64,000 nt of DNA from Iamia sp. SCSIO 61187 (GCF_019443745.1 NZ_CP050948.1:3600001-3664000), one strand, 5' to 3'. Counted from the stretch's first letter, positions 43,807 through 53,659 are shown. Program-made: numbers and translations. The notes: generated by a model from the letters alone, not told the origin.

Positions 43807-45561
43807 ATGGTGATCGACCGAACGCCGACCCGCCGCCTCCTGCTGCTCACGGCCCTGGCCGCGTTGCTCGGGTTCGCCGGTGGGGGCGCCGCCTGGGTGC
43901 TCGTCCACCTCATCGCCCTGATCACCAACGCCGCCCTCTTCCACCGCCTGGCGACCGAGGAGACGCCGTTCACCGAGCTCGAGGTCGGGTGGCCGGTCTT
44001 CGTCGCCGCCGTCGTCGGTGCCCTCCTGATCAGCCTCCTGGCGCGGTGGGCGCCGGTCATCCGGGGCCACGGCATCCCCGAGGCCATGGAGGCGATCCTC
44101 ACCAAGCAGAGCCGCATCGCCCCCCGCACCGCGGTCGCCAAGCCGGTCTCGGCCGCCATCGCCATCGGCACGGGTGCGCCCTTCGGCGCCGAGGGCCCGA
44201 TCATCGTCACCGGAGGTGCGATCGGATCGCTGATGGGCCAGGTCGTCCGGATCACCCCGTCGGAGCGCAAGATCCTCCTGGCCGCCGGGGCCGCCGCCGG
44301 CATGTCGGCCACCTTCGGTGCCCCGCTCGCCGCCGTGGTGCTCGCCATCGAGCTCCTGCTGTTCGAGTTCTCCGTCCGTGCCTTCGTCCCCCTGGTCGTG
44401 GCGACGGCCATCGCCGGCGGCATGCACTCGGCGCTCTTCGGCGACGGGCCGCTCTTCGACGTCCCGCCCCACGACTTCGCCGGGCTCGACGTGCTGCCGG
44501 CGTTCGTCCTGCTGGGCGTGGCGTGCGGGGTGCTGGCGATCGTGGTGAGCCGGGGCCTCTTCCTCGTCGAGGACCTCTACCGCCGTCTGCCCGTGAGCGA
44601 CTTCTGGCACCCCGCCATCGGTGCGTTCGGCTTCGCCACGGTCGGCCTCTTCGTCCCCCGCGCCCTGGGCGTCGGCTACGACGCCATCGGCGACGTCCTC
44701 GCGTCGCGGCTGGCCGTGGGCACCGTCGCCGCCCTCGCCGCCGGGAAGCTGGTCGCGTGGTGGCTGGCCCTCGGGTCGGGGACCTCGGGAGGCACGCTCG
44801 CACCGATCCTCTTGATCAGCGCCTCGTTCGGGACCGTCGTCGGGTCCGGCCTGAACGAGGTGCTCCCCGGCACCGACATCGCCCTCGGAGCCTTCGCCAT
44901 CGTCGCCATGGCGGCCACGTTCGGCGCCGCCACCCAGGCGACGTTCACCGCCATGGTCTTCGTGTTCGAGCTGACCCGGGACTACGACGTGGTCCTGCCC
45001 CTCATGCTGGCGACCGTCATCGCCGACCTCGTCTACAGCGCCGTCAACCAGGACAGCCTCATGACCGAGAAGCTCCGCCGGCGCGGCCTGCTCATCGGCC
45101 GCCACTACGGCGTCGACCCGTTCACCAGCGTCCGGGTGCGGGACATCATGAGCACCCGGGTCGAGTGCCTCCCGGCCACGGCGACGGTGGCCGACGCCCG
45201 CGCTCACTTCGCCGCCCACGGCCACGGCGCCTACCCGATCCTCGACGAGGGCCGGGTGGTCGGCATCGTGACCCGTGGCGACCTCCTCCGCCTCGACGGC
45301 GGTGGGGACGACCCCCTCCTTGACCACAGCTCGACCACCGTCGTGACCGTGGCACCCGACGCCCGGGCCCAGACCGCCCTGCGGATCATGCTCGACGAGA
45401 CCATCGAGCACGTGCCCGTGGTCGAGGGCGACCTCCTGGTCGGCATCTGCACCCGGACCGACCTGCTCAAGGTCCGTCGTCGCCAGGCCGACCTCGAGCG
45501 CCCGCAGCCCGGGTTGGCGGCGTCCGCCGGCCGACGGCTCCTGCGCCGCTCCCGCGCCTGA
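43807..45561 (+). CDS. CLC-family chloride channel/antiporter with CBS pair
   Basis: A 584-aa protein. A CLC membrane domain (about 10-430) is followed by two CBS domains (about 440-565). The selectivity motifs are GHGIPE (87-92, the GSGIP equivalent), GAEGP (127-131, with gating glutamate E129) and GSGTSGG near 320. The first CBS begins VRDIMSTRVECLPATATVADA, the second VVTVAPDARAQTALRIM; the pair usually binds adenine nucleotides. It moves chloride, or another anion such as nitrate or fluoride, across the membrane. ATG 43807 or GTG 43810 could be the start. Likely repressed by the divergent MarR. Confidence 0.92.
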   Translation: MVIDRTPTRRLLLLTALAALLGFAGGGAAWVLVHLIALITNAALFHRLATEETPFTELEVGWPVFVAAVVGALLISLLARWAPVIRGHGIPEAMEAILTKQSRIAPRTAVAKPVSAAIAIGTGAPFGAEGPIIVTGGAIGSLMGQVVRITPSERKILLAAGAAAGMSATFGAPLAAVVLAIELLLFEFSVRAFVPLVVATAIAGGMHSALFGDGPLFDVPPHDFAGLDVLPAFVLLGVACGVLAIVVSRGLFLVEDLYRRLPVSDFWHPAIGAFGFATVGLFVPRALGVGYDAIGDVLASRLAVGTVAALAAGKLVAWWLALGSGTSGGTLAPILLISASFGTVVGSGLNEVLPGTDIALGAFAIVAMAATFGAATQATFTAMVFVFELTRDYDVVLPLMLATVIADLVYSAVNQDSLMTEKLRRRGLLIGRHYGVDPFTSVRVRDIMSTRVECLPATATVADARAHFAAHGHGAYPILDEGRVVGIVTRGDLLRLDGGGDDPLLDHSSTTVVTVAPDARAQTALRIMLDETIEHVPVVEGDLLVGICTRTDLLKVRRRQADLERPQPGLAASAGRRLLRRSRA

Positions 45562-45564
45562 CGA

Positions 45565-45584
45565 CCGGCCGCTCGCCGGGCCGG
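45565..45584. terminator. Hairpin between convergent CLC and CGNR genes
   Basis: 6-bp stem CCGGCC/GGCCGG with an 8-nt loop in the 32-nt gap between convergent stop codons. Confidence 0.45.
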
Positions 45585-45593
45585 CTACGAGGG

Positions 45594-46175
45594 CTATCCC
45601 TCGGAGCTGCGGGTGCGGGCGTAGTGGCGGGCGGCCTTGGCCCGGTTCCCGCAGCCGGCCATCGAGCACCACCGGCGGTTGCCCTTGCGGCTCGTGTCGT
45701 AGAAGTGGAGCACGCAGTCAGGGTGGGCGCAGGCCCGGACGCGACCGGCGTCGCGCTCGAGCAGCCGGAGGTAGCTCTCCACCGCCGTCCACCCCGGCCG
45801 CTGGGCGGGGTCGTCGACCTGCGGCACGGTGACGGGCCCGTCCTCGGTGAGGCTGCGGGCGAGGGCCCCCCGGGCCAGGATGGCGTTCACCCCGTCCCGC
45901 GCCCCGGGCGCGTCCGCCGTGTCGACGTGGGCGGCGATCGCGGCCCTCGCCTCCCGGACGGCGGCGAGCGTCGCCGGCGATCGGGGGACCTCGGCGTCGA
46001 CGCCGTGGGCCGTCAGCCAGACACCCAGCCCGTCGACGTCGGCGAGGAGGTCGTGGCGGACGCCGCCGTCGACCCAGATGGTGTTGAGCAGGTCGAGGCC
46101 CAGCGGCTCCCCGACGAGCGGCCGCGGATCCCGGCCGAGGGCTCCCGGGGCTCCCGGCGCGGACGGCGGCGTCAC
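45594..46175 (-). CDS. CGNR zinc-finger / ABATE-domain regulator
   Basis: The 193-aa protein has an N-terminal ABATE-like domain (GLDLLNTIWVDGGVRHDLL near residue 27). The C-terminal zinc finger has the pattern C-x4-C (RACAHPDC), then RRWCSMAGCGNRAKAARHYAR, with the CGNR signature that names the family. It probably acts as a transcriptional or stress regulator; the target is not evident. It starts with GTG at 46175. Confidence 0.88.
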   Translation of the reverse strand: MTPPSAPGAPGALGRDPRPLVGEPLGLDLLNTIWVDGGVRHDLLADVDGLGVWLTAHGVDAEVPRSPATLAAVREARAAIAAHVDTADAPGARDGVNAILARGALARSLTEDGPVTVPQVDDPAQRPGWTAVESYLRLLERDAGRVRACAHPDCVLHFYDTSRKGNRRWCSMAGCGNRAKAARHYARTRSSEG

Positions 46176-46249
46176 GGCCGCAGCCTAACCCTCGTCGCTC
46201 GCTTCACAGGTTTTGGTCCCAGCTGCGCCTCCCTGGCGGGGACGGCGAG

Positions 46250-47059
46250 TCAGGCGATGGCGGCGGAGGTCGCTCGGACGACGGGCCGGCCGGGTGGGCG
46301 GTCCAGCGCCGGCAGCCCCGTCCGGCGGTCGGTCGCGGTGGCCACCGCCAGGACCGCGCCCGAGGCGAGGACCAGGTCCGCCGCCCGGGCGCCGTGTGAG
46401 GCGAGCGGCGGACGGGCGGCCGGGCCCCGGCCCACGCGCAGCTCCGAGCCGAGCCAGCGGTGCCCGCCGAGGTCGCCGGGCCCGTCCCAGGGCCCCGGCG
46501 CCCCGCCGGCGACCTGACGGTGGTCCAGGGTGGTCCGCCCGCCCTCGGTGAGCCGTACCCGCGTGCGGACGCGACCGGGTTGCTCGGCGGAGCGGCCCAG
46601 CACCAGCTCCTCCCGCCAGCGCAGCGTGGCCCCCGAGGCGAGGGCGATGCGGAGGTCGACGTCGAGGTCGGCGCCCGCGACCACGATGGTGGGCTGCACG
46701 TCCCAGTCGAGGTGCCCGTCCTCGCCCACGTCCGCGGTGACGACGAGCCGGCCCCTCCCGCCGGCCGGTCCGGGCTGGGCCAGCATGGCGGCGACCCCAC
46801 GGACCTCGAGCCGGGCGAGGGCGCCGACGCGGATCGCGAGGGCGAGGTCGTCGCCGCCCAGCGGGCCGGCGGCCCCGCCGACGAGGTGGGCCCGACCTCC
46901 CGGGGCGAGCCGGAGGAGCAGGGGTGCCTCGGAGCGCAGGTGGGTCACGCGGGTCCCCCCGCGCCCGTCGGCCTCCGCCTCGAGCCGGGCCCGGGCCCTC
47001 AGACCGGGACCTCGCCGACCGCGGCGCCCTGCCAGACCCTCACCTGCTGGGTCAGCCAC
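46250..47059 (-). CDS. ureD: Urease accessory protein UreD
   Basis: Last gene of the urease operon. The UreD/UreH core begins [14 protein letters not shown] near residue 21, then [34 protein letters not shown] and [15 protein letters not shown]. It helps load nickel into apo-urease with UreF and UreG. The only ATG/GTG/TTG before the core is GTG 47059, which overlaps ureG by 61 nt. A CTG near the ureG stop is a possible real start, which would give about 250 aa. The sequence is more divergent than its neighbours but the operon position is decisive. Confidence 0.85.
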   Translation of the reverse strand: MADPAGEGLAGRRGRRGPGLRARARLEAEADGRGGTRVTHLRSEAPLLLRLAPGGRAHLVGGAAGPLGGDDLALAIRVGALARLEVRGVAAMLAQPGPAGGRGRLVVTADVGEDGHLDWDVQPTIVVAGADLDVDLRIALASGATLRWREELVLGRSAEQPGRVRTRVRLTEGGRTTLDHRQVAGGAPGPWDGPGDLGGHRWLGSELRVGRGPAARPPLASHGARAADLVLASGAVLAVATATDRRTGLPALDRPPGRPVVRATSAAIA

Positions 47060-47712
47060 TCGGCGACGGGCGTGACCCCACCGGGCGAGCGCAGGGCGGT
47101 GGTGACCACCGGCTTGCCGGACCGGCGCGCGGCGGCGTCGGCGATCATGCGATCCACGTCGGACCCGACGAGGGGTGCGAGGTCGACCTTGTTGATGACG
47201 AGCAGGTCGGCCAGCTCGACGCCGGGACCGCCCTTGCGGGGGACGTCGTCACCGCCGGCGGTGTCGAGGACGAAGATCTGCCGGTCGACCAGGCCCTGGC
47301 TGAACACGGCGGTGAGGTTGTCGCCGCCGCTCTCGACCAGGCTCAGGTCGGCGGGGGCGAAGCGGCGCTCGAGCTCCTCGACGGCGTCGAGGTTGGCCGC
47401 GATGTCGTCGCGGATCGCGGTGTGCGGGCAGGCGCCGGTCTCGACCGCGACGATGCGCTCCGGGTCGAGGACGCCCGCAGCTCGCAGGGCCAGCGCGTCC
47501 TCGCTCGTGTAGATGTCGTTGGTCACGACGACGATGGCCAGGTCTCGGGCCAGGGTCCGGCAGAGCTCGGCGACCAGGGTCGTCTTCCCGCTCCCGACCG
47601 GCCCCCCGACCCCCACCCGGAGCGGGCGGCCGGCGGCCGGCGCGGGGTGGTGGTGGGCGGCGCCGTGGTCGTGCTGGTGGTGGTCGGCGATCTGGAACAG
47701 GTCAGCTGGCAA
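46999..47712 (-). CDS. ureG: Urease accessory GTPase UreG
   Basis: The 237-aa protein has a His-rich N-terminus ([12 protein letters not shown], residues 11-22) that can hold nickel, P-loop GPVGSGKT (37-44), the metal-binding C95-P96-H97 motif, switch-like LVESGGDNL near 128, and NKVD near 175. It hydrolyses GTP to drive nickel insertion into urease with UreD and UreF. The TTG at 47712 overlaps the end of ureF by 11 nt. No ureE gene is present, so the His-rich tail may substitute as nickel store. Confidence 0.95.
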   Translation of the reverse strand: MPADLFQIADHHQHDHGAAHHHPAPAAGRPLRVGVGGPVGSGKTTLVAELCRTLARDLAIVVVTNDIYTSEDALALRAAGVLDPERIVAVETGACPHTAIRDDIAANLDAVEELERRFAPADLSLVESGGDNLTAVFSQGLVDRQIFVLDTAGGDDVPRKGGPGVELADLLVINKVDLAPLVGSDVDRMIADAAARRSGKPVVTTALRSPGGVTPVAEWLTQQVRVWQGAAVGEVPV

Positions 47713-48397
47713 AGAGCCGGGCCTCCTCGTGGGCGTGGACCTCGGCGAGGAGGTCGACGGTGACGGTCCCGCCGGGGGGCAGGTCGGATGGGCCGCCCAC
47801 CCCGGCCGCGGTGGCGGCCAGGGTGGCGAGCAGCGGGTGCAGGCCGACGACCACGGCCTGGGCTTCGACGGGGTCGAGGCCGCGGAGGCGGACCGCGGCC
47901 GATGCGGCCATCGACGCCGCGCCGTGCAGGGACAGGGCGGCGGCGTCGACCGGGCTGATCGACGCCGCCCGGCCCACGGCCCCCAGCACCGCGGCCTGCG
48001 GCGTGCGCCGACCGTCGGCCACGAGGGCCAGACCCGGCGACGGCCAGAGCCGGCCCGCGGCGCGGAGCAGCAGGCGGCCGAGGCGATCGCTCGTCGCCCG
48101 TTGGGCCGCCGACGGGATGCGGGCGTCGAGCTCGGCCACGAGGTGCTCCCACCACGGATCGGGCGTCACCACCTCGTGGCCCGCGGCCAGCGCTGCGGCC
48201 GTCGCCTCGACCAGCGCCGCCTCCGGCAGCCGTGCCTCGAGGAACGACCGCAGGTCGTCGGCGCCGTCGAGGCCCATGTGGCGCACGGCGGGTTCCACGC
48301 CCCACGAGTGCGACGAGGCGCCGACCGGAAGGCGACCGTCGCCCAGGACGAGGCCGGCGAGGACGCTCACCGCGGTCGTCGGCACGGGCCCGGCCAT
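47702..48397 (-). CDS. ureF: Urease accessory protein UreF
   Basis: The 231-aa all-helical protein has [20 protein letters not shown] near residue 19, a classic UreF signature (sPtGgfshS-like), and a C-terminal conserved helix ([21 protein letters not shown]). It acts with UreD/UreG in urease maturation. Its ATG overlaps the ureC stop (ATGA), so translation is coupled. Confidence 0.9.
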   Translation of the reverse strand: MAGPVPTTAVSVLAGLVLGDGRLPVGASSHSWGVEPAVRHMGLDGADDLRSFLEARLPEAALVEATAAALAAGHEVVTPDPWWEHLVAELDARIPSAAQRATSDRLGRLLLRAAGRLWPSPGLALVADGRRTPQAAVLGAVGRAASISPVDAAALSLHGAASMAASAAVRLRGLDPVEAQAVVVGLHPLLATLAATAAGVGGPSDLPPGGTVTVDLLAEVHAHEEARLFAS

Positions 48398-50112
48398 CAG
48401 AAGAGGAAGTAGCGCTGGGCCATGGGGAGGACGTCGGCCGGGTCCTCGGTGACCAGGTCGCCGTCGATGTGCACGGCGAAGGTGTCCGGGTCGACCTGGA
48501 TGTCGACCAGGGCATCGTTCTCGGGCATGTCGGCCTTGCCGACCGACCGGGTGTCGGCCACCGGCACCAGGCGCCGGCGCACCCGCAGCCGGTCGGCCAG
48601 CCCGTCCTCGAGCGCGGCCGGCGCCACCCAGGCGACGCTGAGGTCGCCGGCGACGCCGGGAGCCGCCCCGAACATCGGTCGGGGCAGCACGGGCTGGGGG
48701 GTGGGGATGGAGGCGTTGGCGTCGCCCATCTGGGCCCACGCCACGAAGCCCGACTTGAGCACCACGTGCGGCCGGACCCCGAAGAACGCTGGGTCCCACA
48801 GCACCAGGTCCGCCAGCTTGCCCGGCTCCACGCTGCCGACCTCGTGGTGCAGCCCGTGGGCGACGGCGGGGGCGATGGTGTACTTCGCCACGTAGCGCCG
48901 GGCCCGGTGGTTGTCGGCGGCGCCGTCGCCGGGCAGCGCCCCGCGCCGTCGCTTCATGGCGTGCGCCGTCTGCCAGGTGCGGAGGGTGACCTCGCCGATG
49001 CGCCCCATGGCCTGCGAGTCCGAACCGATCATCGAGATGGCACCCAGGTCGTGGAGGACGTCCTCGGCGGCGATGGTGCTGGGCCGGATGCGGCTCTCGG
49101 CGAAGGCCAGGTCCTCGGGCACCGCCGGGTTGAGGTGGTGGCAGACGATGAGCATGTCGAGGTGCTCGGCGACGGTGTTCACCGTGTGGGGCCGGGTCGG
49201 GTTGGTCGACGACGGCAGCACGTTGGGGTGGCTGGCGACGGTGATGATGTCGGGGGCGTGTCCGCCCCCCGCTCCCTCGGTGTGGTAGGCGTGGATCGAC
49301 CGGCCGCCGATGGCGGCGACGGTGTCGGCCACGAAGCCGGCCTCGTTGAGGGTGTCGGTGTGGATGGCCACCTGGACGCCCGAGGCGTCGGCGACCCGGA
49401 GGGCGGTGTCGATCGCCGCCGGGGTGGTGCCCCAGTCCTCGTGCAGCTTGAGGCCGGCGGCCCCGGCCCGGAGCTGCTCCCAGAGGCCCTCCTCCGACAC
49501 CGTGTTGCCCTTGCCCAGCAGGGCGACGTTGACGGGCCATGAGTCCATGGCCTCGAGCATCCGGGCCAGGTTCCAGGCGCCCGCGGTGACCGTCGTGGCC
49601 TTGCTGCTCTCGACCGGGCCGACGCCCCCTCCGACCAGGGTCGTCGTCCCGGCGGCGAGGGCGGTGGGCACCAGCTGCGGGCAGATGAGGTGCACGTGGC
49701 TGTCGACGGCGCCGGCGGTGAGGATCTTCCCGTTCCCGGCCAGCACCTCCGTGGAGGGGCCGATCACCAGGTCGGGGTGGACGCCGTCCATGGTGTCGGG
49801 GTTCCCGGCCTTCCCCAGGGCCACGATGCGCCCGTCGCGCACGCCGACGTCGGCCTTGATCACTCCCCAGTGGTCGAGGACCACGGCCCCCGTGATCACC
49901 AGGTCCGGTGTGCCCTCGGCGCGGGTCGCGCCGCCCTGGCCCATCGACTCGCGGATGACCTTGCCCCCACCGAACACGACCTCGTCGCCCCCGGCGCTGC
50001 GGTCCTCGGTGACCTCGATCCACAGGTCCGTGTCGGCGAGGCGGATGCGGTCTCCCGTCGTGGGGCCGAACAGCCGACGGTAGGTGGCGCGGTCGGTGGT
50101 CTCAGGCGTCAC
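48397..50112 (-). CDS. ureC: Urease alpha subunit UreC (catalytic)
   Basis: The 571-aa catalytic subunit splits urea into ammonia and carbamate with a bi-nickel centre. All ligands align with Klebsiella urease at a constant +5 offset: H139 and H141 in DSHVHL, carbamylated K222 in [10 protein letters not shown]251, H277, D365, and the active-site flap C324/H325 in VCHHLN. Nothing is truncated. GTG 50112 is chosen over an upstream GTG at 50178 because it gives family length and overlaps the ureB stop by 11 nt. Cytoplasmic enzyme in complex with UreA and UreB. Confidence 0.97.
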   Translation of the reverse strand: MTPETTDRATYRRLFGPTTGDRIRLADTDLWIEVTEDRSAGGDEVVFGGGKVIRESMGQGGATRAEGTPDLVITGAVVLDHWGVIKADVGVRDGRIVALGKAGNPDTMDGVHPDLVIGPSTEVLAGNGKILTAGAVDSHVHLICPQLVPTALAAGTTTLVGGGVGPVESSKATTVTAGAWNLARMLEAMDSWPVNVALLGKGNTVSEEGLWEQLRAGAAGLKLHEDWGTTPAAIDTALRVADASGVQVAIHTDTLNEAGFVADTVAAIGGRSIHAYHTEGAGGGHAPDIITVASHPNVLPSSTNPTRPHTVNTVAEHLDMLIVCHHLNPAVPEDLAFAESRIRPSTIAAEDVLHDLGAISMIGSDSQAMGRIGEVTLRTWQTAHAMKRRRGALPGDGAADNHRARRYVAKYTIAPAVAHGLHHEVGSVEPGKLADLVLWDPAFFGVRPHVVLKSGFVAWAQMGDANASIPTPQPVLPRPMFGAAPGVAGDLSVAWVAPAALEDGLADRLRVRRRLVPVADTRSVGKADMPENDALVDIQVDPDTFAVHIDGDLVTEDPADVLPMAQRYFLF

Positions 50113-50473
50113 GACCGCTCCGATCCGGGTGCTCGGTGACGTCGAGGGGGCCGGCCACCTCGCCCCGCAGACCGGCAACGATCCGGCGCCCGCCGAGAGG
50201 GACGAGCGTGACCTCCTGGGCGATCCCCGGCTCGAAGCGCACCGAGGTGCCGGCGGGGACGTCGAGGCGCCAACCTCGGGCCGCGGCGCGGTCGAGGTCC
50301 AAGGCGGGGTTGGCCTCGGCCAGGTGGAAGTGCGAACCGACCTGCACGGGCCGGTCGCCCGTGTTCTCCACCACCAGCGTCCGGCGAGGGCGGCCGGGCG
50401 AGCGCGGCACGGGATCGTCGGGGCCGACGACCTCGCCGGGCACGAGCGGACGGTCGGGGGCGGACGGCGTCAC
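50102..50473 (-). CDS. ureB: Urease beta subunit UreB
   Basis: The 123-aa structural subunit has [14 protein letters not shown] near residue 10, [27 protein letters not shown] near 37-63, and [21 protein letters not shown] near 75. These are typical UreB segments. GTG 50473 overlaps the ureA stop by 4 nt (GTGA). It is a separate gene rather than a ureAB fusion. Confidence 0.95.
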   Translation of the reverse strand: MTPSAPDRPLVPGEVVGPDDPVPRSPGRPRRTLVVENTGDRPVQVGSHFHLAEANPALDLDRAAARGWRLDVPAGTSVRFEPGIAQEVTLVPLGGRRIVAGLRGEVAGPLDVTEHPDRSGRDA

Positions 50474-50772
50474 GGGATGGGCTGGTGCAGGGTCACCAGC
50501 TTGGTGCCGTCCGGGAAGGTGGCCTCGACCTGGACCTCGGGGATCATCTCGGGGACCCCCTCCATCACGTCGTCGCGGGTGAGCACCTCGCGGCCGGCCT
50601 CCATGAGGTCGACGACGGATCGTCCGTCCCGCGCCCCCTCGAACACCCACGACGTCAAGACGGCGACCGCCTCCGGGTGGTTCAGGCGCAGCCCCCGGCT
50701 CCGCCGGTCCCGGGCGAGCTGGGCCGCGACGTGCACCAGCAGCCTCTCCTGTTCGTGGGGGGAGAGGTGCAC
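50470..50772 (-). CDS. ureA: Urease gamma subunit UreA
   Basis: The 100-aa subunit begins [20 protein letters not shown] and contains [24 protein letters not shown] and [27 protein letters not shown], the standard UreA pattern and length. GTG 50772 starts 7 nt after the gntR stop, so the regulator gene and urease genes are on one transcript. Confidence 0.95.
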   Translation of the reverse strand: MHLSPHEQERLLVHVAAQLARDRRSRGLRLNHPEAVAVLTSWVFEGARDGRSVVDLMEAGREVLTRDDVMEGVPEMIPEVQVEATFPDGTKLVTLHQPIP

Positions 50773-50779
50773 GGACGAC

Positions 50780-51412
50780 TCAGGCCACCGCAGCGCGGTG
50801 CGACAGGAGGTGGGCTCGCATGCGGGCCTCGGCCTCACCGGTCTCGCCCTCGAGCAGGTGACGCACGATGGCGGCGTGGTCCCGCCACGACGAGCGCACC
50901 CGCTTCTCGTCGGCCGGGACCCGGAGCTGGTCGGAACGCTGCCGGACGGTCTGGAGCAGGCGGGTCAGGAGCGGGCTGCCGCTGCCCTCGGCCAGGAGCA
51001 GGTGGAACCGCCGGTTGAGCTCGACGAGGGTCTCGACGTCCCGGTTGCGAGTGGCGCGGTTGCCCTCCTTGAGGAAGGCCTCCAGCTCGCCGGTCATGCC
51101 GTCGTCGCGGCGCTCGGCCACGAAGCGCACGGCGATGAGCTCCAGCGCCAGACGGATCTCCTCGACCGCCTCGGCCTCGGACGTGTCGGTGCCCACGACG
51201 CGCACGCCGCGGCGGGGCAACCACTCGAGGAGCCCCTCGGACTCGAGGCAGCGGAAGGCCTCGCGCAGGGGGATCCGGGAGACGCCGAGCTCGCCGCTGA
51301 GGGCGCTCTCGCCGAGGCGGTCCCCCGGCTCCAGCTCGCCGTCGAGGATGCGCCGCCGCAGCTCGTCGACGATCTCGTCGCGAAGGGTCCGGTGGGTGTC
51401 GCCCAGCTTCAT
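50780..51412 (-). CDS. GntR family regulator, FadR/FCD subgroup
   Basis: The 210-aa protein has an N-terminal winged helix (residues about 8-72: [56 protein letters not shown]). An FCD ligand-binding domain follows, with the metal-binding His series ([22 protein letters not shown]). FCD regulators usually bind carboxylic acids and recognise TTGTATACAA-like or TGGTnnACCA-like sites. Directly upstream of ureA, and between that operon and an oxygenase/transport cluster whose promoters carry TTGTATAC sites, it is the prime candidate regulator of the whole region. ATG 51412 is used; ATG 51421 is also possible. Confidence 0.9.
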   Translation of the reverse strand: MKLGDTHRTLRDEIVDELRRRILDGELEPGDRLGESALSGELGVSRIPLREAFRCLESEGLLEWLPRRGVRVVGTDTSEAEAVEEIRLALELIAVRFVAERRDDGMTGELEAFLKEGNRATRNRDVETLVELNRRFHLLLAEGSGSPLLTRLLQTVRQRSDQLRVPADEKRVRSSWRDHAAIVRHLLEGETGEAEARMRAHLLSHRAAVA

Positions 51413-51424
51413 GGCATGCAATAT
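51411..51424 (-). promoter_or_regulatory. Weak operator-like site at gntR start
   Basis: On the minus strand ATATTGCATGCCAT covers the gntR start codon. It matches the cluster operator ATnTTGyATrC at most fixed positions but lacks the downstream half and the GAAACC box. Possible autoregulation site; weaker than the four sites at 53.6-53.8 and 59.9-60.1 kb. Confidence 0.35.
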
Positions 51425-51508
51425 CCCACAGGCGCGGCGGAGGTCGCGGCGATCGGGGCGGTGCCGTCAGACGCCGTGCAGACCCTGTTCAGGGCGATCG
51501 TCGGCGCC

Positions 51509-52402
51509 TCAGGCATAGATCCGGTCCCAGCGCTCGGCCACGAAGCGGCCCGCGGTGGTGGCCCCGCCCCCGTCGGGTCGGGCCACCGGCGACGCCGGGT
51601 CCGGGAAGACGAAGAAGACGACCGACAGCCGCTCGCCATCGCCCGGAGGCGCGACGACCCGGTGGCGAGGGGCCCGCCACCGGCCGCCGGTGGTGTGGGC
51701 CATGAGGTCGCCGAGCAGCAGCACCAGCGCCCCGTCGATCGGGGGCACCGCCACCCACGACCCGTCGACGTCGACCTCCAGGCCACCGGTGCCGGGCGGG
51801 TGGTGGAGCAGGGTGAACGGCCCGAAGTCGGTGTGGGCGCCTCGCAGGCCACCCTCCTCGGGCTCGGCGTCGCCGGCCTGTCCCCCCGGGTACCAGTTGG
51901 TGGCGAGGTTCGAGGTCTGGCCGGCCACCCACCCACGCACGCCCGGGTCGGCTGGGCCGGCGGCCACCGCCAGGGCGTCTCCCACGGCCACCGCCGTGGC
52001 CGCCAGGGCGCCGTAGGTCTCGCGCCAGACGTCCCTCATGGCCGGGGCCTCGGCCGCCCAGCCCGCCGGCTCGTCGCGACCAGGGTCGCGCCCGACCTTG
52101 AACAGCTCGCAGGCATCGCGCCCGCTGACGGCCGAGCCGTCGGCGGCGGCGTAGGAGGCCGAGCCGGGAGGGCGGTACCCGAGCTTGGCCTCCCCCTGGG
52201 CGGCGAGCCTGAGCTTGCCGCCCAGGGGGCGTCGGAAGAACTCCGCCGTGACCTGCTCGAAGCGGCCGAGGAGCGCCCGGGGCAGGGCGGCGTCTCGCAC
52301 GTAGCAGGCGCCCACCCCTCGGAGGGCGTGGTCCAGGTGCACCGCGGTGGCGGGCTCGATCCCCCCACCGCCGCCGATCTCGAACAGGTCCAGGCGAGCC
52401 AC
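51509..52402 (-). CDS. 2OG-Fe(II) oxygenase, isopenicillin N synthase-like
   Basis: The 297-aa protein begins VARLDLFEIGGGGG and has the DIOX_N-like segment (GVGACYVRDAALP). The C-terminal double-stranded beta-helix has HxD in GAHTDFGPFTLLHH near residue 195, the distal iron His in APRHRV near 247, and the RxS oxoglutarate-binding pair in ERLSVVFF. Iron ligands are intact. It probably hydroxylates or desaturates a small molecule. GTG 52402 follows the solute-binding gene stop by 5 nt, so the two are co-transcribed. Relatives include thymine-7-hydroxylase and plant gibberellin oxidases; the substrate here is unknown. Confidence 0.88.
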   Translation of the reverse strand: MARLDLFEIGGGGGIEPATAVHLDHALRGVGACYVRDAALPRALLGRFEQVTAEFFRRPLGGKLRLAAQGEAKLGYRPPGSASYAAADGSAVSGRDACELFKVGRDPGRDEPAGWAAEAPAMRDVWRETYGALAATAVAVGDALAVAAGPADPGVRGWVAGQTSNLATNWYPGGQAGDAEPEEGGLRGAHTDFGPFTLLHHPPGTGGLEVDVDGSWVAVPPIDGALVLLLGDLMAHTTGGRWRAPRHRVVAPPGDGERLSVVFFVFPDPASPVARPDGGGATTAGRFVAERWDRIYA

Positions 52403-52407
52403 CTCGG

Positions 52408-53559
52408 TCAGCTCCCCATCGAGATGTCGGGGTCGATGAACTCGTTGGTGGCGATGTCCTCCCAGGTGATGTCGTCCGGGACGTCGCTGCCGGTCTCCTC
52501 CAGGACGGGGACCACCACGTCGAGGATCTCCGCCATCCGCTCCTCGTCGAAGGAACCGAAGGTCCCGTCGGGTCCGTCGCCGAAGGTCCCGAACTCGCCG
52601 AGCTTCTCCCACGCGTACTGGCTCTGCTCGACCGGGGTCTGCCAGAAGTCACCGATCTCGGTGTTCATCGCCTCGATCTCCTCGAGGATGCCGTTCGGGT
52701 CGTCCATGTAGTCGACCGTCGCCTGCTGCATGATCGGCACGAGCAGCTCCAGGCACTCGCTCTGCTCCTCGAGGTCTTCGGTGCGGACGGCGACGCTGGA
52801 GCCGTAGATCGGGTAGCCCGCGTCGTAGAGGAGCTTGGCCTCGAGGGGCTTGCCCCACTGCTCGAGCTGCTCGAAGGTGTAGGGCTCGAGCGTGGCGTAC
52901 CCGCTACCCAGGATCGCTCGTCCCTCGGCCGCCACGAACTGGTCGGGAGCACCGGTGTAGGACCCGTCCATCTGCTCCTCCCGGATGAGCCCGGCGCCGA
53001 TCAGCCAGCGCTGGTAGGTGCTGCCCTCGAACACCAGGACGGTGGCGTCGGTGTCGGCGATGTCACCGATCTCCTCCAGGTCGTAGGTCTCCGGGTCGTA
53101 GATGATCGCCTGCGGCGGGACGTTCATGTAGCTGAGGACCGCCGTGGTCGGAGCCTCCTCCACGTTCTCGATCCCCTCGTCGGAGTCGATCAGGGCGAAG
53201 GTCAAGGTGTCGTCGATGTAGAGCTGCGCCGACGCCTGGGTGTTGCCGAGGAAGGGGCCGCCGGCGCGGACCTCGAAGGTCACGCCGGTGTCGCCGATCT
53301 CCCCGCTGTAGGAGCCCTTGGAGCCATCGATCTCCCCGCCCGGACCGATGACGTTGTAGAGGGGCCCGTACTCCGCCTCCGGGAACCAGCCGGTCTGGAC
53401 CGCCACCGTCTCGGGGCAGGCTTGGGCCAGCTCGCTCTCGGCGCCGCCACCTCCCTCGTCGCCGCTGGCGGCCGGTTCGGCGTCATCGCCGCACGCGGCG
53501 ACGACGGTGAGAGCCAGGACGACCGCAGCGGTCCGGGCGAAGGTCGAGGTGAATCGCAT
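52408..53559 (-). CDS. ABC solute-binding lipoprotein (NitT/TauT, NMT1-like)
   Basis: The 383-aa protein has a lipoprotein signal peptide (LALTVVAAC, Cys about 23) and an acidic Gly/Ser tether. The NMT1/SsuA/ThiY-like periplasmic-binding fold begins TVAVQTGWFPEAEYGPLYNVIG and contains IDDTLTFALIDSDEG, VPPQAIIY and a KPLEAKLLYDAGYPIYGSSVAVR hinge region. This family feeds NitT/TauT importers for sulfonates, pyrimidine precursors and other small N- or S-compounds. The matching ATPase and permease lie 6.5 kb away at 60089-61776 behind the same promoter type. AAGGAG precedes the ATG. Confidence 0.88.
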   Translation of the reverse strand: MRFTSTFARTAAVVLALTVVAACGDDAEPAASGDEGGGGAESELAQACPETVAVQTGWFPEAEYGPLYNVIGPGGEIDGSKGSYSGEIGDTGVTFEVRAGGPFLGNTQASAQLYIDDTLTFALIDSDEGIENVEEAPTTAVLSYMNVPPQAIIYDPETYDLEEIGDIADTDATVLVFEGSTYQRWLIGAGLIREEQMDGSYTGAPDQFVAAEGRAILGSGYATLEPYTFEQLEQWGKPLEAKLLYDAGYPIYGSSVAVRTEDLEEQSECLELLVPIMQQATVDYMDDPNGILEEIEAMNTEIGDFWQTPVEQSQYAWEKLGEFGTFGDGPDGTFGSFDEERMAEILDVVVPVLEETGSDVPDDITWEDIATNEFIDPDISMGS

Positions 53560-53613
53560 GGGGCTCCTTGACGTGGTGCTTCGATGGCCCGTCCCCCCGG
53601 ACGAGCGATCGGC

Positions 53614-53659
53614 ATGTTGTATACGTGAGTCCGAGCGAGATGGTTTCCCGGCCGTGACG
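53614..53659 (-). promoter_or_regulatory. Cluster promoter/operator B (solute-binding gene)
   Basis: Read on the minus strand: box CGTCACGGCCGGGAAACC (53659-53642), exactly 18 bp, then TATACA (53623-53618) inside the operator half ACGTATACAACAT. It reads toward the solute-binding gene, whose ATG is 54 nt from the operator end. Same design as the sites at 53727, 59941 and 60038. Confidence 0.7.

Noticed and set aside
46250-50772. A ureE gene within the urease operon
   Set aside because: ureA, B, C, F, G and D are contiguous with overlaps and leave no room; flanking genes are a CGNR regulator and gntR.
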